A stretch of 6,305 nucleotides of DNA, taken from assembly GCA_028699365.1 (NCBI GenBank), contig JAQVUQ010000167.1, forward strand, positions 1 to 6,305, in the 5' to 3' direction. Origin of the DNA: a bacterium (GTDB lineage Bacteria > UBP13 > UBA5359). The first letter of the stretch is position 1; each line of letters opens with the position of its first letter. Positions 1 to 4,699 of this stretch are shown here, in pieces. Both the position numbers and the translations under genes were made by a program. The notes under the pieces are model-generated. The model was not told the origin of the DNA. It worked only from the letters and a program-made list of their open reading frames with translations, and ran no database searches.

Positions 1-81
1 CCTATTATTATTCGCTGTCAAAGAGAGCTATACCTTTTTGTCAGGGAAAACTTTTGAGATTTTAGTGCGTTTGTTAAGATG

Positions 82-151
82 GAAGACGGAAGACGGAAGT
101 CAGAAGACAGAAGTTAGAAGACAGAAGTTAGAAGACGGGAGACGGAAAGGG
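82..151. repeat. Heptanucleotide tandem array, GAAGNNN type, about 10 units
   Basis: Ten consecutive 7-bp units can be read in phase: GAAGACG twice, GAAGTCA, GAAGACA, GAAGTTA, GAAGACA, GAAGTTA, GAAGACG, GGAGACG and GAAAGGG. Positions 1-4 of the unit are nearly fixed and positions 5-7 vary. The last unit runs into the GC-rich hairpin at 146-175. Any open frame through this array is low-complexity and has no credible start, so the whole of 1-204 is taken as non-coding. Short heptad tandem repeats (STRR) are known in filamentous cyanobacteria; relation to those is not implied. Confidence 0.85.
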
Positions 152-175
152 AGGCCTTGCGGCGGCCCCCCCTTT
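146..175. other. GC-rich imperfect hairpin, possible terminator of the minus-strand gene
   Basis: AAAGGG (146-151) pairs with CCCTTT (170-175), and GGCC (153-156) with GGCC (164-167), with a 7-nt loop and a small internal mismatch. It lies about 30 bp past the stop codon of the minus-strand gene, so it could end that transcript. It lacks a clear U-run on either strand beyond the three bases inside the stem, so the terminator role is weakly supported. It may instead be the hairpin module that accompanies the heptad arrays elsewhere in this window. Confidence 0.35.
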
Positions 176-204
176 AATTGTGTTCGGATGTTCCTGTTTA
201 CGCT

Positions 205-834
205 CTACCTGATGGTGAAGTCCAGATCTATATCCTTCTGATCATATGTGCCCTGTCTGGCGCTGATGGATACGCTGACGTTTTCGCCGTAGCGGTAATC
301 CTCGGGATATATCCTCACAAACGGCGTTCCGGAGTAAACCTTTACCTCCTGATGCGATCTGCGTCCCTTGATGGTAAAGGTGGCGCCACGGATATCGTCG
401 CCTTCCAGCCATATCTTCACAGGCTTTTTGAGATTGGCTTTGCGGTCGTGGTTCATATCCCTCTCTACGTCCGCGTCGGATATCCTGAGGGTCATATACC
501 GCTCGCCGATACGGATGTTAGGCCTGTCGCACTTATCACGCCCGTCATGATAGCGGCGATGATAGTTGCAGTAATAACGGGTCGCCTTGTTCTGGTTATT
601 GACGATGCTTCCTATAATGAAGCCGCCGATAACTCCCGGCCAAAAGCCGTCCCCATCCTTCTTATCGCGGTCACGGTCACGATCATGATCACCGTCGCGA
701 TGCTGAGCATCTACTGCGATCCCCTGCTTCTTTACGTCCTTATCACCGATCTTTATGCCGTCAGCCAGAAGAACCATCGGCAATGCCGTCACCAACAGTG
801 CCAGAAGCACCCATACTGCAAGAACCTTTTTCAT
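205..834 (-). CDS. Secreted protein of unknown function with a charged Asp/Arg/His tract
   Basis: This gene encodes 209 residues. I do not recognise the family. Residues 1-25 form a typical Sec signal peptide: Lys2-Lys3, a hydrophobic core and a likely cut after LLA (residue 24). There is no lipobox cysteine, so a soluble exported product is expected. Residues 45-63 are a low-complexity tract of Asp, Arg, His and Lys. Residues 64-80 are Gly/Ile-rich (WPGVIGGFIIGSIVNN) and could be a glycine-zipper-like or membrane-associating segment. Two cysteines (89 and 102) could form a disulfide. Residues about 105-209 alternate hydrophobic and polar positions, as in a beta-sandwich. The start is supported by an AAGGGGGA Shine-Dalgarno (844-850 on the opposite strand) with about 9 nt spacing. 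The gene is divergent from the regulator pair and shows no link to it. Confidence 0.8.
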   Translation of the reverse strand: MKKVLAVWVLLALLVTALPMVLLADGIKIGDKDVKKQGIAVDAQHRDGDHDRDRDRDKKDGDGFWPGVIGGFIIGSIVNNQNKATRYYCNYHRRYHDGRDKCDRPNIRIGERYMTLRISDADVERDMNHDRKANLKKPVKIWLEGDDIRGATFTIKGRRSHQEVKVYSGTPFVRIYPEDYRYGENVSVSISARQGTYDQKDIDLDFTIR

Positions 835-900
835 TTTGCTATTCCCCCTTTGTATTATTCAGGCCCGGTCGATTGTGTTTGGGCCGGCTGCACTGGATTA

Positions 901-932
901 GGAGTCAGGAGCCAGGAGCCAGGAGCCAGGAG
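901..932. repeat. Heptad array, GGAGYCA type
   Basis: The array is GGAGTCA followed by three GGAGCCA units and a partial GGAG, all in exact 7-bp phase. It sits between the divergent secreted-protein gene and the response regulator gene. The same unit recurs at 1067-1091. The rest of the 835-1219 gap holds the promoter and arrays listed separately, and no supportable gene. Confidence 0.85.
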
Positions 933-1031
933 AATTCATGCTTGCTGTCTGGGCTTTTGTCCCGGCTTCCTTTTTCTGTCCCTATGTCCATTATACGGAT
1001 AGATACCTGTTTTGGTTTCAGCGATTGTTGG

Positions 1032-1060
1032 TTGTAATCAAGCACCTGGTAAAGTAAAAT
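1032..1060 (+). promoter_or_regulatory. Candidate sigma-70 promoter for the regulator-kinase pair
   Basis: TTGTAA (1032-1037) and TAAAAT (1055-1060) are separated by 17 bp. This matches 4 of 6 and 5 of 6 consensus bases. Transcription would start near 1067, at the first base of the next heptad array, giving a leader of about 150 nt made mostly of repeats before the ATG at 1220. The call rests on consensus match and position only. Confidence 0.5.
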
Positions 1061-1066
1061 AATTAA

Positions 1067-1091
1067 GGAGCCAGGAGTCAGGAGTCAGGAG
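1067..1091. repeat. Heptad array, GGAGYCA type, second copy
   Basis: The units are GGAGCCA, GGAGTCA, GGAGTCA and a partial GGAG, in phase. The last unit merges into a 32-bp dispersed repeat (1088-1119) that has a second copy at 1848-1879. Confidence 0.8.
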
Positions 1092-1119
1092 TTTGAGCTG
1101 GTTACCTGGGTATGGGAAG
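1088..1119 (+). repeat. Dispersed 32-bp direct repeat, copy 1
   Basis: This segment matches 1848-1879 at 27 of 32 positions in the same orientation without gaps; both begin GGAGTTTG and contain GGGTATGGG. The core GTTTGGGCCGG of copy 2 is also echoed near 876-886. This copy links the GGAG array to the following GAAG array. Confidence 0.75.
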
Positions 1120-1199
1120 TCAGAAGACAGGAGACAGAAGTGGGAATCCTGAGACCAACAACTAACAACCAACAACTAACAACTGCGCTCGAAGAGCGC
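1116..1199 (+). repeat. Composite repeat: GAAG heptads, CAACYAA heptads, 6-3-6 hairpin
   Basis: The order is GAAGTCA, GAAGACA, GGAGACA, GAAGTGG (1116-1143), then a short spacer ending TGAGAC, then CAACTAA, CAACCAA, CAACTAA and CAACT (1159-1184). It finishes with a perfect hairpin GCGCTC-GAA-GAGCGC (1185-1199). The hairpin ends 7 nt before the GGAG Shine-Dalgarno (1207-1210) of the response regulator. In the predicted transcript it would be a leader hairpin. The same order (GAAG array, GAGAC, CAACYAA array, hairpin) recurs at 4507-4647. Confidence 0.8.
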
Positions 1200-1219
1200 T
1201 TCAAGCGGAGCGTCCATTC

Positions 1220-1777
1220 ATGCGGATACTGATTGCGGACGATGAGGCTATTATCCGGCTCGATCTGCAGGAACTGCTGCAGGAATTGGGCCATGAAGTG
1301 GTCAGCTCTGTGGGGAACGGACTGGAGGCTATCGAGCAGGCGCGCCTGCTGCAGCCGGACCTCCTGATCCTGGATATCAAGATGCCCGTTATGGACGGCC
1401 TGAGCGCAGCCCAGGCGCTTATGAGCGAGGATATCGCTCCTGTTATCCTGCTCACGGCCTATAGTGACAAGCACCTCATCAGCAAAGCCGGTAAAGCCGG
1501 GGTCTATGCCTATCTGGTCAAACCTTTCTCGGAGACGGATATAGAGACGGCCCTCTCCATTGCCGTTGCCAGGCACAGGGATATCTGTAACCTTAAAGGA
1601 CTCACCAGAGAGCTGCAGCAGAATCTGACGGAGCGTAAGTTGCTGGAGAAAGCCAAAGGTATGTTGATGGATCTGAACGGCATATCGGAGGAAGCGGCCT
1701 TTGCGTACATACGCAAGCAAAGCCAGGTAACCGGGAAGTCGATGACGGCTGTGGCCAGGTCTATTGTTGGGGAGTAG
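1220..1777 (+). CDS. ANTAR-domain response regulator, likely RNA-binding antiterminator
   Basis: The protein has 185 residues, the usual length for a receiver plus ANTAR protein. Residues 1-118 form the receiver domain: acidic pair Asp7/Asp8, phospho-acceptor Asp52 in LILDIKMP, Thr79, and Lys101 in the VKP motif. Residues about 125-182 form the ANTAR domain of AmiR/NasR type, with the typical run LLEKAKGMLM followed by ISEEAAFAYIRKQS. ANTAR proteins bind hairpins in nascent mRNA and stop intrinsic terminators from forming, usually after phosphorylation-driven dimerisation. The ATG at 1220 has GGAG at 1207-1210 with 9 nt spacing, and the protein begins right at receiver strand 1. A soluble HisKA_2 kinase follows 108 nt downstream, the cognate kinase type for this class. 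The glnA leader 1.3 kb further on carries a terminator that is the obvious candidate target; that link is inferred. GnfR of Geobacter and EutV of Enterococcus are functional parallels. Confidence 0.93.
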   Translation: MRILIADDEAIIRLDLQELLQELGHEVVSSVGNGLEAIEQARLLQPDLLILDIKMPVMDGLSAAQALMSEDIAPVILLTAYSDKHLISKAGKAGVYAYLVKPFSETDIETALSIAVARHRDICNLKGLTRELQQNLTERKLLEKAKGMLMDLNGISEEAAFAYIRKQSQVTGKSMTAVARSIVGE

Positions 1778-1779
1778 TA

Positions 1780-1824
1780 GCGCCCTTCGGGCGCGGTTGT
1801 TCGTTGTTGGTTGTTGGTTGTTGG
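1780..1824 (-). repeat. 6-3-6 hairpin plus CAACYAA heptads, inverted copy
   Basis: Immediately after the regulator's stop codon (TAG 1775-1777) lies the perfect hairpin GCGCCC-TTC-GGGCGC (1780-1794), followed by GGTTGTT, CGTTGTT, GGTTGTT, GGTTGTT. Read on the minus strand this is CAACYAA-type heptads running into GCGCCC-GAA-GGGCGC, the same polarity as the copy upstream of the gene. The hairpin could act as a weak terminator or mRNA 3'-end stabiliser, but no U-run follows it. Confidence 0.8.
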
Positions 1825-1847
1825 TTTGGGGGGCCATTTGCAAGTAA

Positions 1848-1879
1848 GGAGTTTGGGCCGGTTATTTGGGTATGGGGAG
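1848..1879 (+). repeat. Dispersed 32-bp direct repeat, copy 2, supplies the kinase ribosome-binding site
   Basis: This copy matches 1088-1119 at 27 of 32 positions. Its last bases, GGGGAG (1874-1879), form the Shine-Dalgarno of the histidine kinase starting at 1885, with 5 nt spacing. The fifth difference between the copies (A to G at the end) is what improves the site. Confidence 0.7.
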
Positions 1880-1884
1880 ACGGA

Positions 1885-2499
1885 ATGCAGGATCAGGATA
1901 AGATAATTCAGGAGATACATCACCGGGTCAAGAACAATTTGCAGACGGTGGCCAGCCTTCTCAGGCTGCAGATGCGGCGAACATCTTCGCTGGAGGCAAA
2001 GCGGGTTCTATCGGACGGTATAAACCGCATTCTGAGCATAGCCGTCCTGCATGACCTGCTGTCGCACAGCGGCAGCGATGCCGTGAATCTACGCTCTTTG
2101 GTGGACAGCATGGTGAGAGAGAACCTTAAACAGCTTCTACCCGGGCAGGCGGTAACAACTGAGATAGATATAACCGATTGCCGCATACTCTCGCATCAGG
2201 CCTCGTCTCTGGCGCTGGTTATTAATGAGTTGTTGTTAAATGCCGTCAAGCACGGTTTTTCCGGCATCGATAAAGGCAAAATATGCATATCCTCCGTTAT
2301 AGACGATAACAGGCTGACGCTGACGGTATCTGATAACGGCAAGGGAATGCCGGAGGGCCTCTCCCCTGCTACGGCATCGGGGTTGGGGCTGAACCTGGTC
2401 CGTTCAATAGTAAAGGAGAATCTGCACGGGGAGATAGACTTCTCCGGAGAGGACGGCACAACCGTTGTCATCAGCTTTCCGTTGGAGCAGGATATATAG
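1885..2499 (+). CDS. Small soluble histidine kinase, HisKA_2 plus HATPase_c
   Basis: From the ATG at 1885 the product has 204 residues and consists of a transmitter only. The dimerisation/phospho-acceptor region opens with EIHHRVKNNLQTVASLL (residues 10-26); His13 is the likely phosphorylated residue by family pattern. The ATP-binding domain shows the N-box INELLLNAVKHG (113-124), the G1 box DNGKG (150-154) and the G2 box GLGLN (166-170). There is no membrane segment and no PAS, GAF or other sensor domain, so it must sense through a partner, a small ligand on the catalytic core, or a separate protein. An upstream in-frame start at 1804 would translate the heptad repeat and is rejected; GGGGAG at 1874-1879 supports 1885. 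HisKA_2 kinases commonly pair with ANTAR regulators, and this one directly follows such a regulator, so it is presumably its phosphodonor. Confidence 0.92.
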   Translation: MQDQDKIIQEIHHRVKNNLQTVASLLRLQMRRTSSLEAKRVLSDGINRILSIAVLHDLLSHSGSDAVNLRSLVDSMVRENLKQLLPGQAVTTEIDITDCRILSHQASSLALVINELLLNAVKHGFSGIDKGKICISSVIDDNRLTLTVSDNGKGMPEGLSPATASGLGLNLVRSIVKENLHGEIDFSGEDGTTVVISFPLEQDI

Positions 2500-2502
2500 A
2501 CT

Positions 2503-2522
2503 TATGATATAATATCGTCATA
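2503..2522 (+). promoter_or_regulatory. Extended -10 promoter with overlapping inverted repeat
   Basis: TGATATAAT (2505-2513) is a perfect extended -10 element, lying just after the kinase stop codon and about 40 bp before the nucleotidyltransferase. No good -35 is seen. The -10 is centred in an inverted repeat, TATGA (2503-2507) and TCATA (2518-2522), which could be an operator for autoregulation as in many toxin-antitoxin operons. The promoter is fairly well supported; the operator is speculative. Confidence 0.55.
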
Positions 2523-2554
2523 GCTTTATTAATTACCTACAGCGTGGTGTGATA

Positions 2555-2872
2555 ATGAACGAATCTGATAAAAAAATCTCAGAAATTATTTCTAGAATTG
2601 TGCAGGCCGTAGATCCTCTCCGGATAATTCTCTTCGGTTCCACTGCCCGGGGCCAAGCGCGTTTGGACAGCGATATAGACGTATTAGTTGTGATGCCTGA
2701 TGGAGCACACCGGCGCAAGGCTATGACGGAAATCTACCGTGCCATGCTCGGCTCAAAGTTAGATGTAGATATAGTAGTTGCTACTTTATCCGATCTGACT
2801 AATTATGCGGATACTTCCGGCTTGGTGTATCGGGAAGCTCTGACAGAAGGAGTACAGGTCTATGCAGCCTAA
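2555..2872 (+). CDS. MNT-type minimal nucleotidyltransferase (HEPN/MNT antitoxin family)
   Basis: The 105-residue protein has the polymerase-beta-like nucleotidyltransferase signature GSTARGQARLDSDID, which fits GS-X10-DXD exactly, and a later Asp in DVDIVV that would complete the metal-binding triad. In HEPN/MNT pairs such as HepT/MntA of Shewanella, the MNT partner transfers AMP to a tyrosine of the HEPN ribonuclease toxin and neutralises it. The ATG at 2555 follows only a weak GGTG site (2546-2549); a GTG at 2549 would add two residues. The ATG of the HEPN remnant (2862) overlaps the 3' end of this gene by 11 bases, the classic arrangement of the operon. The catalytic motif is intact although its partner is broken, so it is now an orphan antitoxin-like enzyme. 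Confidence 0.88.
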   Translation: MNESDKKISEIISRIVQAVDPLRIILFGSTARGQARLDSDIDVLVVMPDGAHRRKAMTEIYRAMLGSKLDVDIVVATLSDLTNYADTSGLVYREALTEGVQVYAA

Positions 2873-3054
2873 GACTGATGGCGCAAATGATCCTTTGAGA
2901 TGGTTATAGATTAGGGGCCGCAGCGATATCTGATTATGATCGCGCTTTGCTGATTGCAGAAGCAACTCTCGAATGGGCAAAGGGTATAGTCCTTAGTGAT
3001 CAGCCTGAGAGCAGCGTCGAAAAAGTTGTTGACATGACCGGCGATATGGGCTAA
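2862..3054 (+). pseudogene. Remnant of HEPN-domain partner, internally deleted and frameshifted
   Basis: The frame from ATG 2862 reads MQPKTDGANDPLRWL and stops at TAG 2907. This opening resembles the start of HEPN proteins that accompany MNT genes, including the near-invariant DPLxWL. Continuing in the +1 frame from about 2902 to TAA 3052 gives a segment with YRLGAAAISDYDRALLIAEATLEWAK, which looks like the last helix region of a HEPN domain. Typical partners have about 120-140 residues; only about 14 N-terminal and about 35 C-terminal residues remain, so the middle is gone. The R-X4-6-H ribonuclease motif is not present. The assignment is from pattern memory and position, not from a search. 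The alternative is that the second part is a chance open frame. Confidence 0.55.
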
Positions 3055-3057
3055 AAT
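3029..3057 (+). promoter_or_regulatory. Near-consensus sigma-70 promoter of glnA
   Basis: TTGACA (3029-3034) is a perfect -35 and TAAAAT (3052-3057) matches 5 of 6 at -10, with the optimal 17-bp spacer. Transcription should start near 3064, leaving an 83-nt leader before the glnA ATG at 3147. Such a strong, apparently factor-independent promoter makes control after initiation more likely, in keeping with the terminator just downstream. The -10 overlaps the TAA that ends the HEPN remnant. Confidence 0.8.
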
Positions 3058-3079
3058 AATACACGAAATTCAATATAAA

Positions 3080-3133
3080 CGGGCGATGAAGTCCCTTCAG
3101 CGGTTTGCCGCAGGGGGCTTTTTTTATTGCCCG
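3080..3133 (+). promoter_or_regulatory. Leader attenuator of glnA: intrinsic terminator with competing hairpin
   Basis: AAGTCCC (3089-3095) pairs with GGGGCTT (3114-3120), capped by GCGG-TTTG-CCGC (3100-3111), and runs into seven Ts (3119-3125): a strong intrinsic terminator lying between the promoter and the Shine-Dalgarno. A competing hairpin, GGGC (3081-3084) with GTCCC (3091-3095) around the six-base loop GATGAA, would capture the terminator's 5' strand; an alternative is TGAAG-TCC-CTTCA (3087-3099). An outer stem, CGGGCGAT (3080-3087) with ATTGCCCG (3126-3133), encloses the terminator. ANTAR targets are described as paired hairpins with six-base loops having A at 1 and G at 4; GATGAA fits only the G. 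The terminator is well supported, the ANTAR target is inferred. Confidence 0.75.
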
Positions 3134-3146
3134 GAAGGAGAGTAGC

Positions 3147-4472
3147 ATGGTTAAAGACAGACAATATGTGATGCAGCAGATCGAGGCGAACGACATCAAG
3201 TTCATCAAATTATGGTTCACGGATATCCTGGGCTTTTTGAAGAGCTTCTCGATCAACAGGGATGAGCTGGAGAAAGCGTTCGACGAGGGAATGGGCTTTG
3301 ACGGGTCTTCCATCGAAGGCTTCGCCCGCATAGACGAGAGCGATATGGTTGCCATTCCCGATCCCGCCACCTTCCAGATCATCCCCTGGCGTCCCCGTGA
3401 GAAGGGCGTGGCCATGATGTTTGCCGATATCGTGCAGCCTGACGGCCAGCCGTATGCCGGCGATCCCCGTTACGTCCTGAAGCGTAATCTGGAGAAGGCC
3501 AAGGCTCTGGGCTTCGATTTCTATGTAGGACCGGAACTGGAGTATTTCTACTTCAAGGATTCCACCGCTCCCGTCACTCTGGACAAGGGCGGCTACTTTG
3601 ACCTTATCCCGCGTGACGAAGCTCTGGACCTGAGGCGTGAGACCATCCTGGCTCTGGAAGAGATGGAGATCGAGGTGGAGTACTCACACCATGAGGTGGC
3701 TCACTCTCAGCATGAGATAGACCTGCGCTACCAGGAAGCCTTGAAGATGGCCGATACGGTCATGACCTACCGCCTGGTGGTCAAGGAGATCGCACAGGCC
3801 AACGGCGTTTATGCCACCTTCATGCCCAAGCCTATCTTTGGACAGAACGGCAGCGGCATGCATGTGCATATGTCCCTCTTCAAGGGCAAGCGCAATGCTT
3901 TCTTTGATGCATCGGATCGCTATCACCTGTCGGATACCGCCAAGGCCTTTATCGCAGGTTTGATGCGTCATGCACAGGGCTATACCGCCGTTACCAATCA
4001 ATGGGTCAACTCTTACAAGAGACTGCTGCCCGGCTACGAAGCTCCGGTTTACATCTCCTGGGCCCTGCGCAACCGTTCTGATCTGGTCCGGATACCGATG
4101 TACAAGCCCGGTAAGGAAACAGCCACTCGTCTTGAGCTGCGCAGCCCGGATCCGGCCTGCAATCCGTATCTGGCCTTCTCCGCCATGCTGGCAGCCGGCC
4201 TGGACGGCATAGAGAAGGGCTACGATCTGCCTGAACCGGTGGAGGAGAACGTCTTCCACATGGGCGAAGAGGAGCGCAACAGAAGAGGCATCAAGACGCT
4301 TCCCGGGGATCTCAACGAAGCCATTCAGTATATGGAGCAGAGCGAGCTGCTTCGTGAAGCTCTGGGAGATCACGTCTACACCCGCTTCCTGGAGAACAGA
4401 AAGATCGAGTGGGATGATTACAGAAAGCAGATCACCACTTACGAGATAGAGCGGTATTTGCCGATATTGTAA
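3147..4472 (+). CDS. glnA: Glutamine synthetase, type I (GSI-alpha)
   Basis: The enzyme makes glutamine from glutamate and ammonia with ATP, the main ammonium-assimilating step. The 441-residue length fits GSI-alpha dodecamers. Motifs in order: FDGSSIEGF (51-59), the metal-ligand strand PELEYF (129-134), HHEVAHSQHEI (181-191), the ATP-binding NGSGMHVH (234-241), NRSDLVRIP (309-317) and LELRSPDPACNPY (329-341). The adenylylation region of GSI-beta is missing; the position matching its tyrosine reads NVFHM (Phe370), so covalent inactivation is not expected. Arg61 corresponds to Bacillus Arg62, tied there to glutamine feedback inhibition. The start is the ATG at 3147 with GGAAGGAG (3133-3140) 6 nt away; a TTG at 3105 in the same frame lies inside the leader terminator and is rejected. 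Regulation by the leader attenuator is likely. The stop codon sits inside a 15-bp hairpin. Confidence 0.98.
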   Translation: MVKDRQYVMQQIEANDIKFIKLWFTDILGFLKSFSINRDELEKAFDEGMGFDGSSIEGFARIDESDMVAIPDPATFQIIPWRPREKGVAMMFADIVQPDGQPYAGDPRYVLKRNLEKAKALGFDFYVGPELEYFYFKDSTAPVTLDKGGYFDLIPRDEALDLRRETILALEEMEIEVEYSHHEVAHSQHEIDLRYQEALKMADTVMTYRLVVKEIAQANGVYATFMPKPIFGQNGSGMHVHMSLFKGKRNAFFDASDRYHLSDTAKAFIAGLMRHAQGYTAVTNQWVNSYKRLLPGYEAPVYISWALRNRSDLVRIPMYKPGKETATRLELRSPDPACNPYLAFSAMLAAGLDGIEKGYDLPEPVEENVFHMGEEERNRRGIKTLPGDLNEAIQYMEQSELLREALGDHVYTRFLENRKIEWDDYRKQITTYEIERYLPIL

Positions 4473-4504
4473 TCTTAAGCCCGTTCAGGGCTTAAGATTA
4501 CAGT
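4466..4504. terminator. Perfect 15-bp hairpin over the glnA stop codon
   Basis: Bases 4468-4482 pair perfectly with 4488-4502 around the loop GTTCA, with two further weak pairs below. The TAA stop of glnA (4470-4472) lies in the 5' arm. No U-run follows on the plus strand, so it may be a terminator of the tail-less type or an mRNA 3'-end stabiliser. Its 3' arm runs straight into the GAAGTCT heptad array, repeating the hairpin-plus-array pattern of the window. Confidence 0.6.
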
Positions 4505-4506
4505 CT

Positions 4507-4541
4507 GAAGTCTGAAGTCTGAAGTCTGAAGTCTGAAGTAT
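4507..4541. repeat. Heptad array, GAAGTCT type
   Basis: Four exact GAAGTCT units and one GAAGTAT are in phase, preceded by a partial CAGTCT. This is the most homogeneous array in the window, suggesting recent expansion. A GAAG-containing degenerate stretch continues to about 4570. Confidence 0.9.
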
Positions 4542-4573
4542 TGGGGACCGTTTGGAAGATAGAAGTTAGGGCT

Positions 4574-4647
4574 AGGCTTGCATGAGGACTTGAGACTAAC
4601 AACTAACAACTAACAACCAACAACTAACAACCGCGCCCGGAGGGCGC
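4574..4647 (+). repeat. Composite repeat: GCTTGCATG spacer, CAACYAA heptads, 6-3-6 hairpin
   Basis: A spacer with GGCTTGCATG and CTTGAGAC leads into CAACTAA, CAACTAA, CAACCAA, CAACTAA, CAACC (4600-4632) and the perfect hairpin GCGCCC-GGA-GGGCGC (4633-4647). Bases 4626-4647 are an exact 22-bp inverted match to 5547-5568, on the other side of the CBS/BON genes. The spacer also has an inverted counterpart around 5516-5540, where GCTTGCATG and CTTGAACC can be read on the minus strand. The 4473-4699 gap contains only these repeats and hairpins; I see no gene in it. Confidence 0.85.
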
Positions 4648-4650
4648 ATG

Positions 4651-4698
4651 ACAAAAGAGAGCGGCATGAGTCAAAACCCTCATGCCGCTCTCTTTTGT
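4651..4698 (-). terminator. Strong terminator of the BON-CBS operon, possibly bidirectional
   Basis: A perfect 20-bp stem pairs 4651-4670 with 4679-4698, with an 8-nt loop. On the minus strand it begins one base after the CBS-protein stop codon and its 3' arm ends in CTCTCTTTTGT, giving a short T-rich run. On the plus strand the arm ends likewise in CTCTTTTGT, so it could also stop read-through from glnA. Confidence 0.85.
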
Positions 4699-4699
4699 G

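Noticed and set aside
82-151. CRISPR array
   Set aside because: The units are 7 bp, directly abutting and without unique spacers; no cas gene is present.
38-241. Small open frame at the left end
   Set aside because: It translates the GAAG heptad array and overlaps the end of the minus-strand gene; no ribosome-binding site.
178-1002. Long plus-strand open frame opposite the secreted-protein gene
   Set aside because: It is the antisense of a gene with a signal peptide and good Shine-Dalgarno, and its tail is translated repeat sequence.
1085-1843. Long minus-strand open frame across the response regulator
   Set aside because: It is antisense to a complete ANTAR regulator, starts in a heptad array (poly Asn/Thr/Pro) and matches no domain.
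1804-1884. N-terminal extension of the histidine kinase
   Set aside because: It would translate GGTTGTT heptads and the dispersed repeat; the Shine-Dalgarno at 1874-1879 points to the ATG at 1885.
3105-3146. In-frame TTG start extending glutamine synthetase by 14 residues
   Set aside because: The extension lies in the leader terminator loop, stem and T-run, with no ribosome-binding site; the ATG at 3147 has a strong one and matches the usual family start.
3064-3146. Glutamine riboswitch in the glnA leader
   Set aside because: The known glutamine aptamers are mainly cyanobacterial and their conserved core is not seen; the leader is fully explained by the terminator and competing stems.
3684-4373. 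Minus-strand open frame inside glnA
   Set aside because: It is antisense to conserved catalytic motifs of glutamine synthetase and has no ribosome-binding site or recognisable domain.
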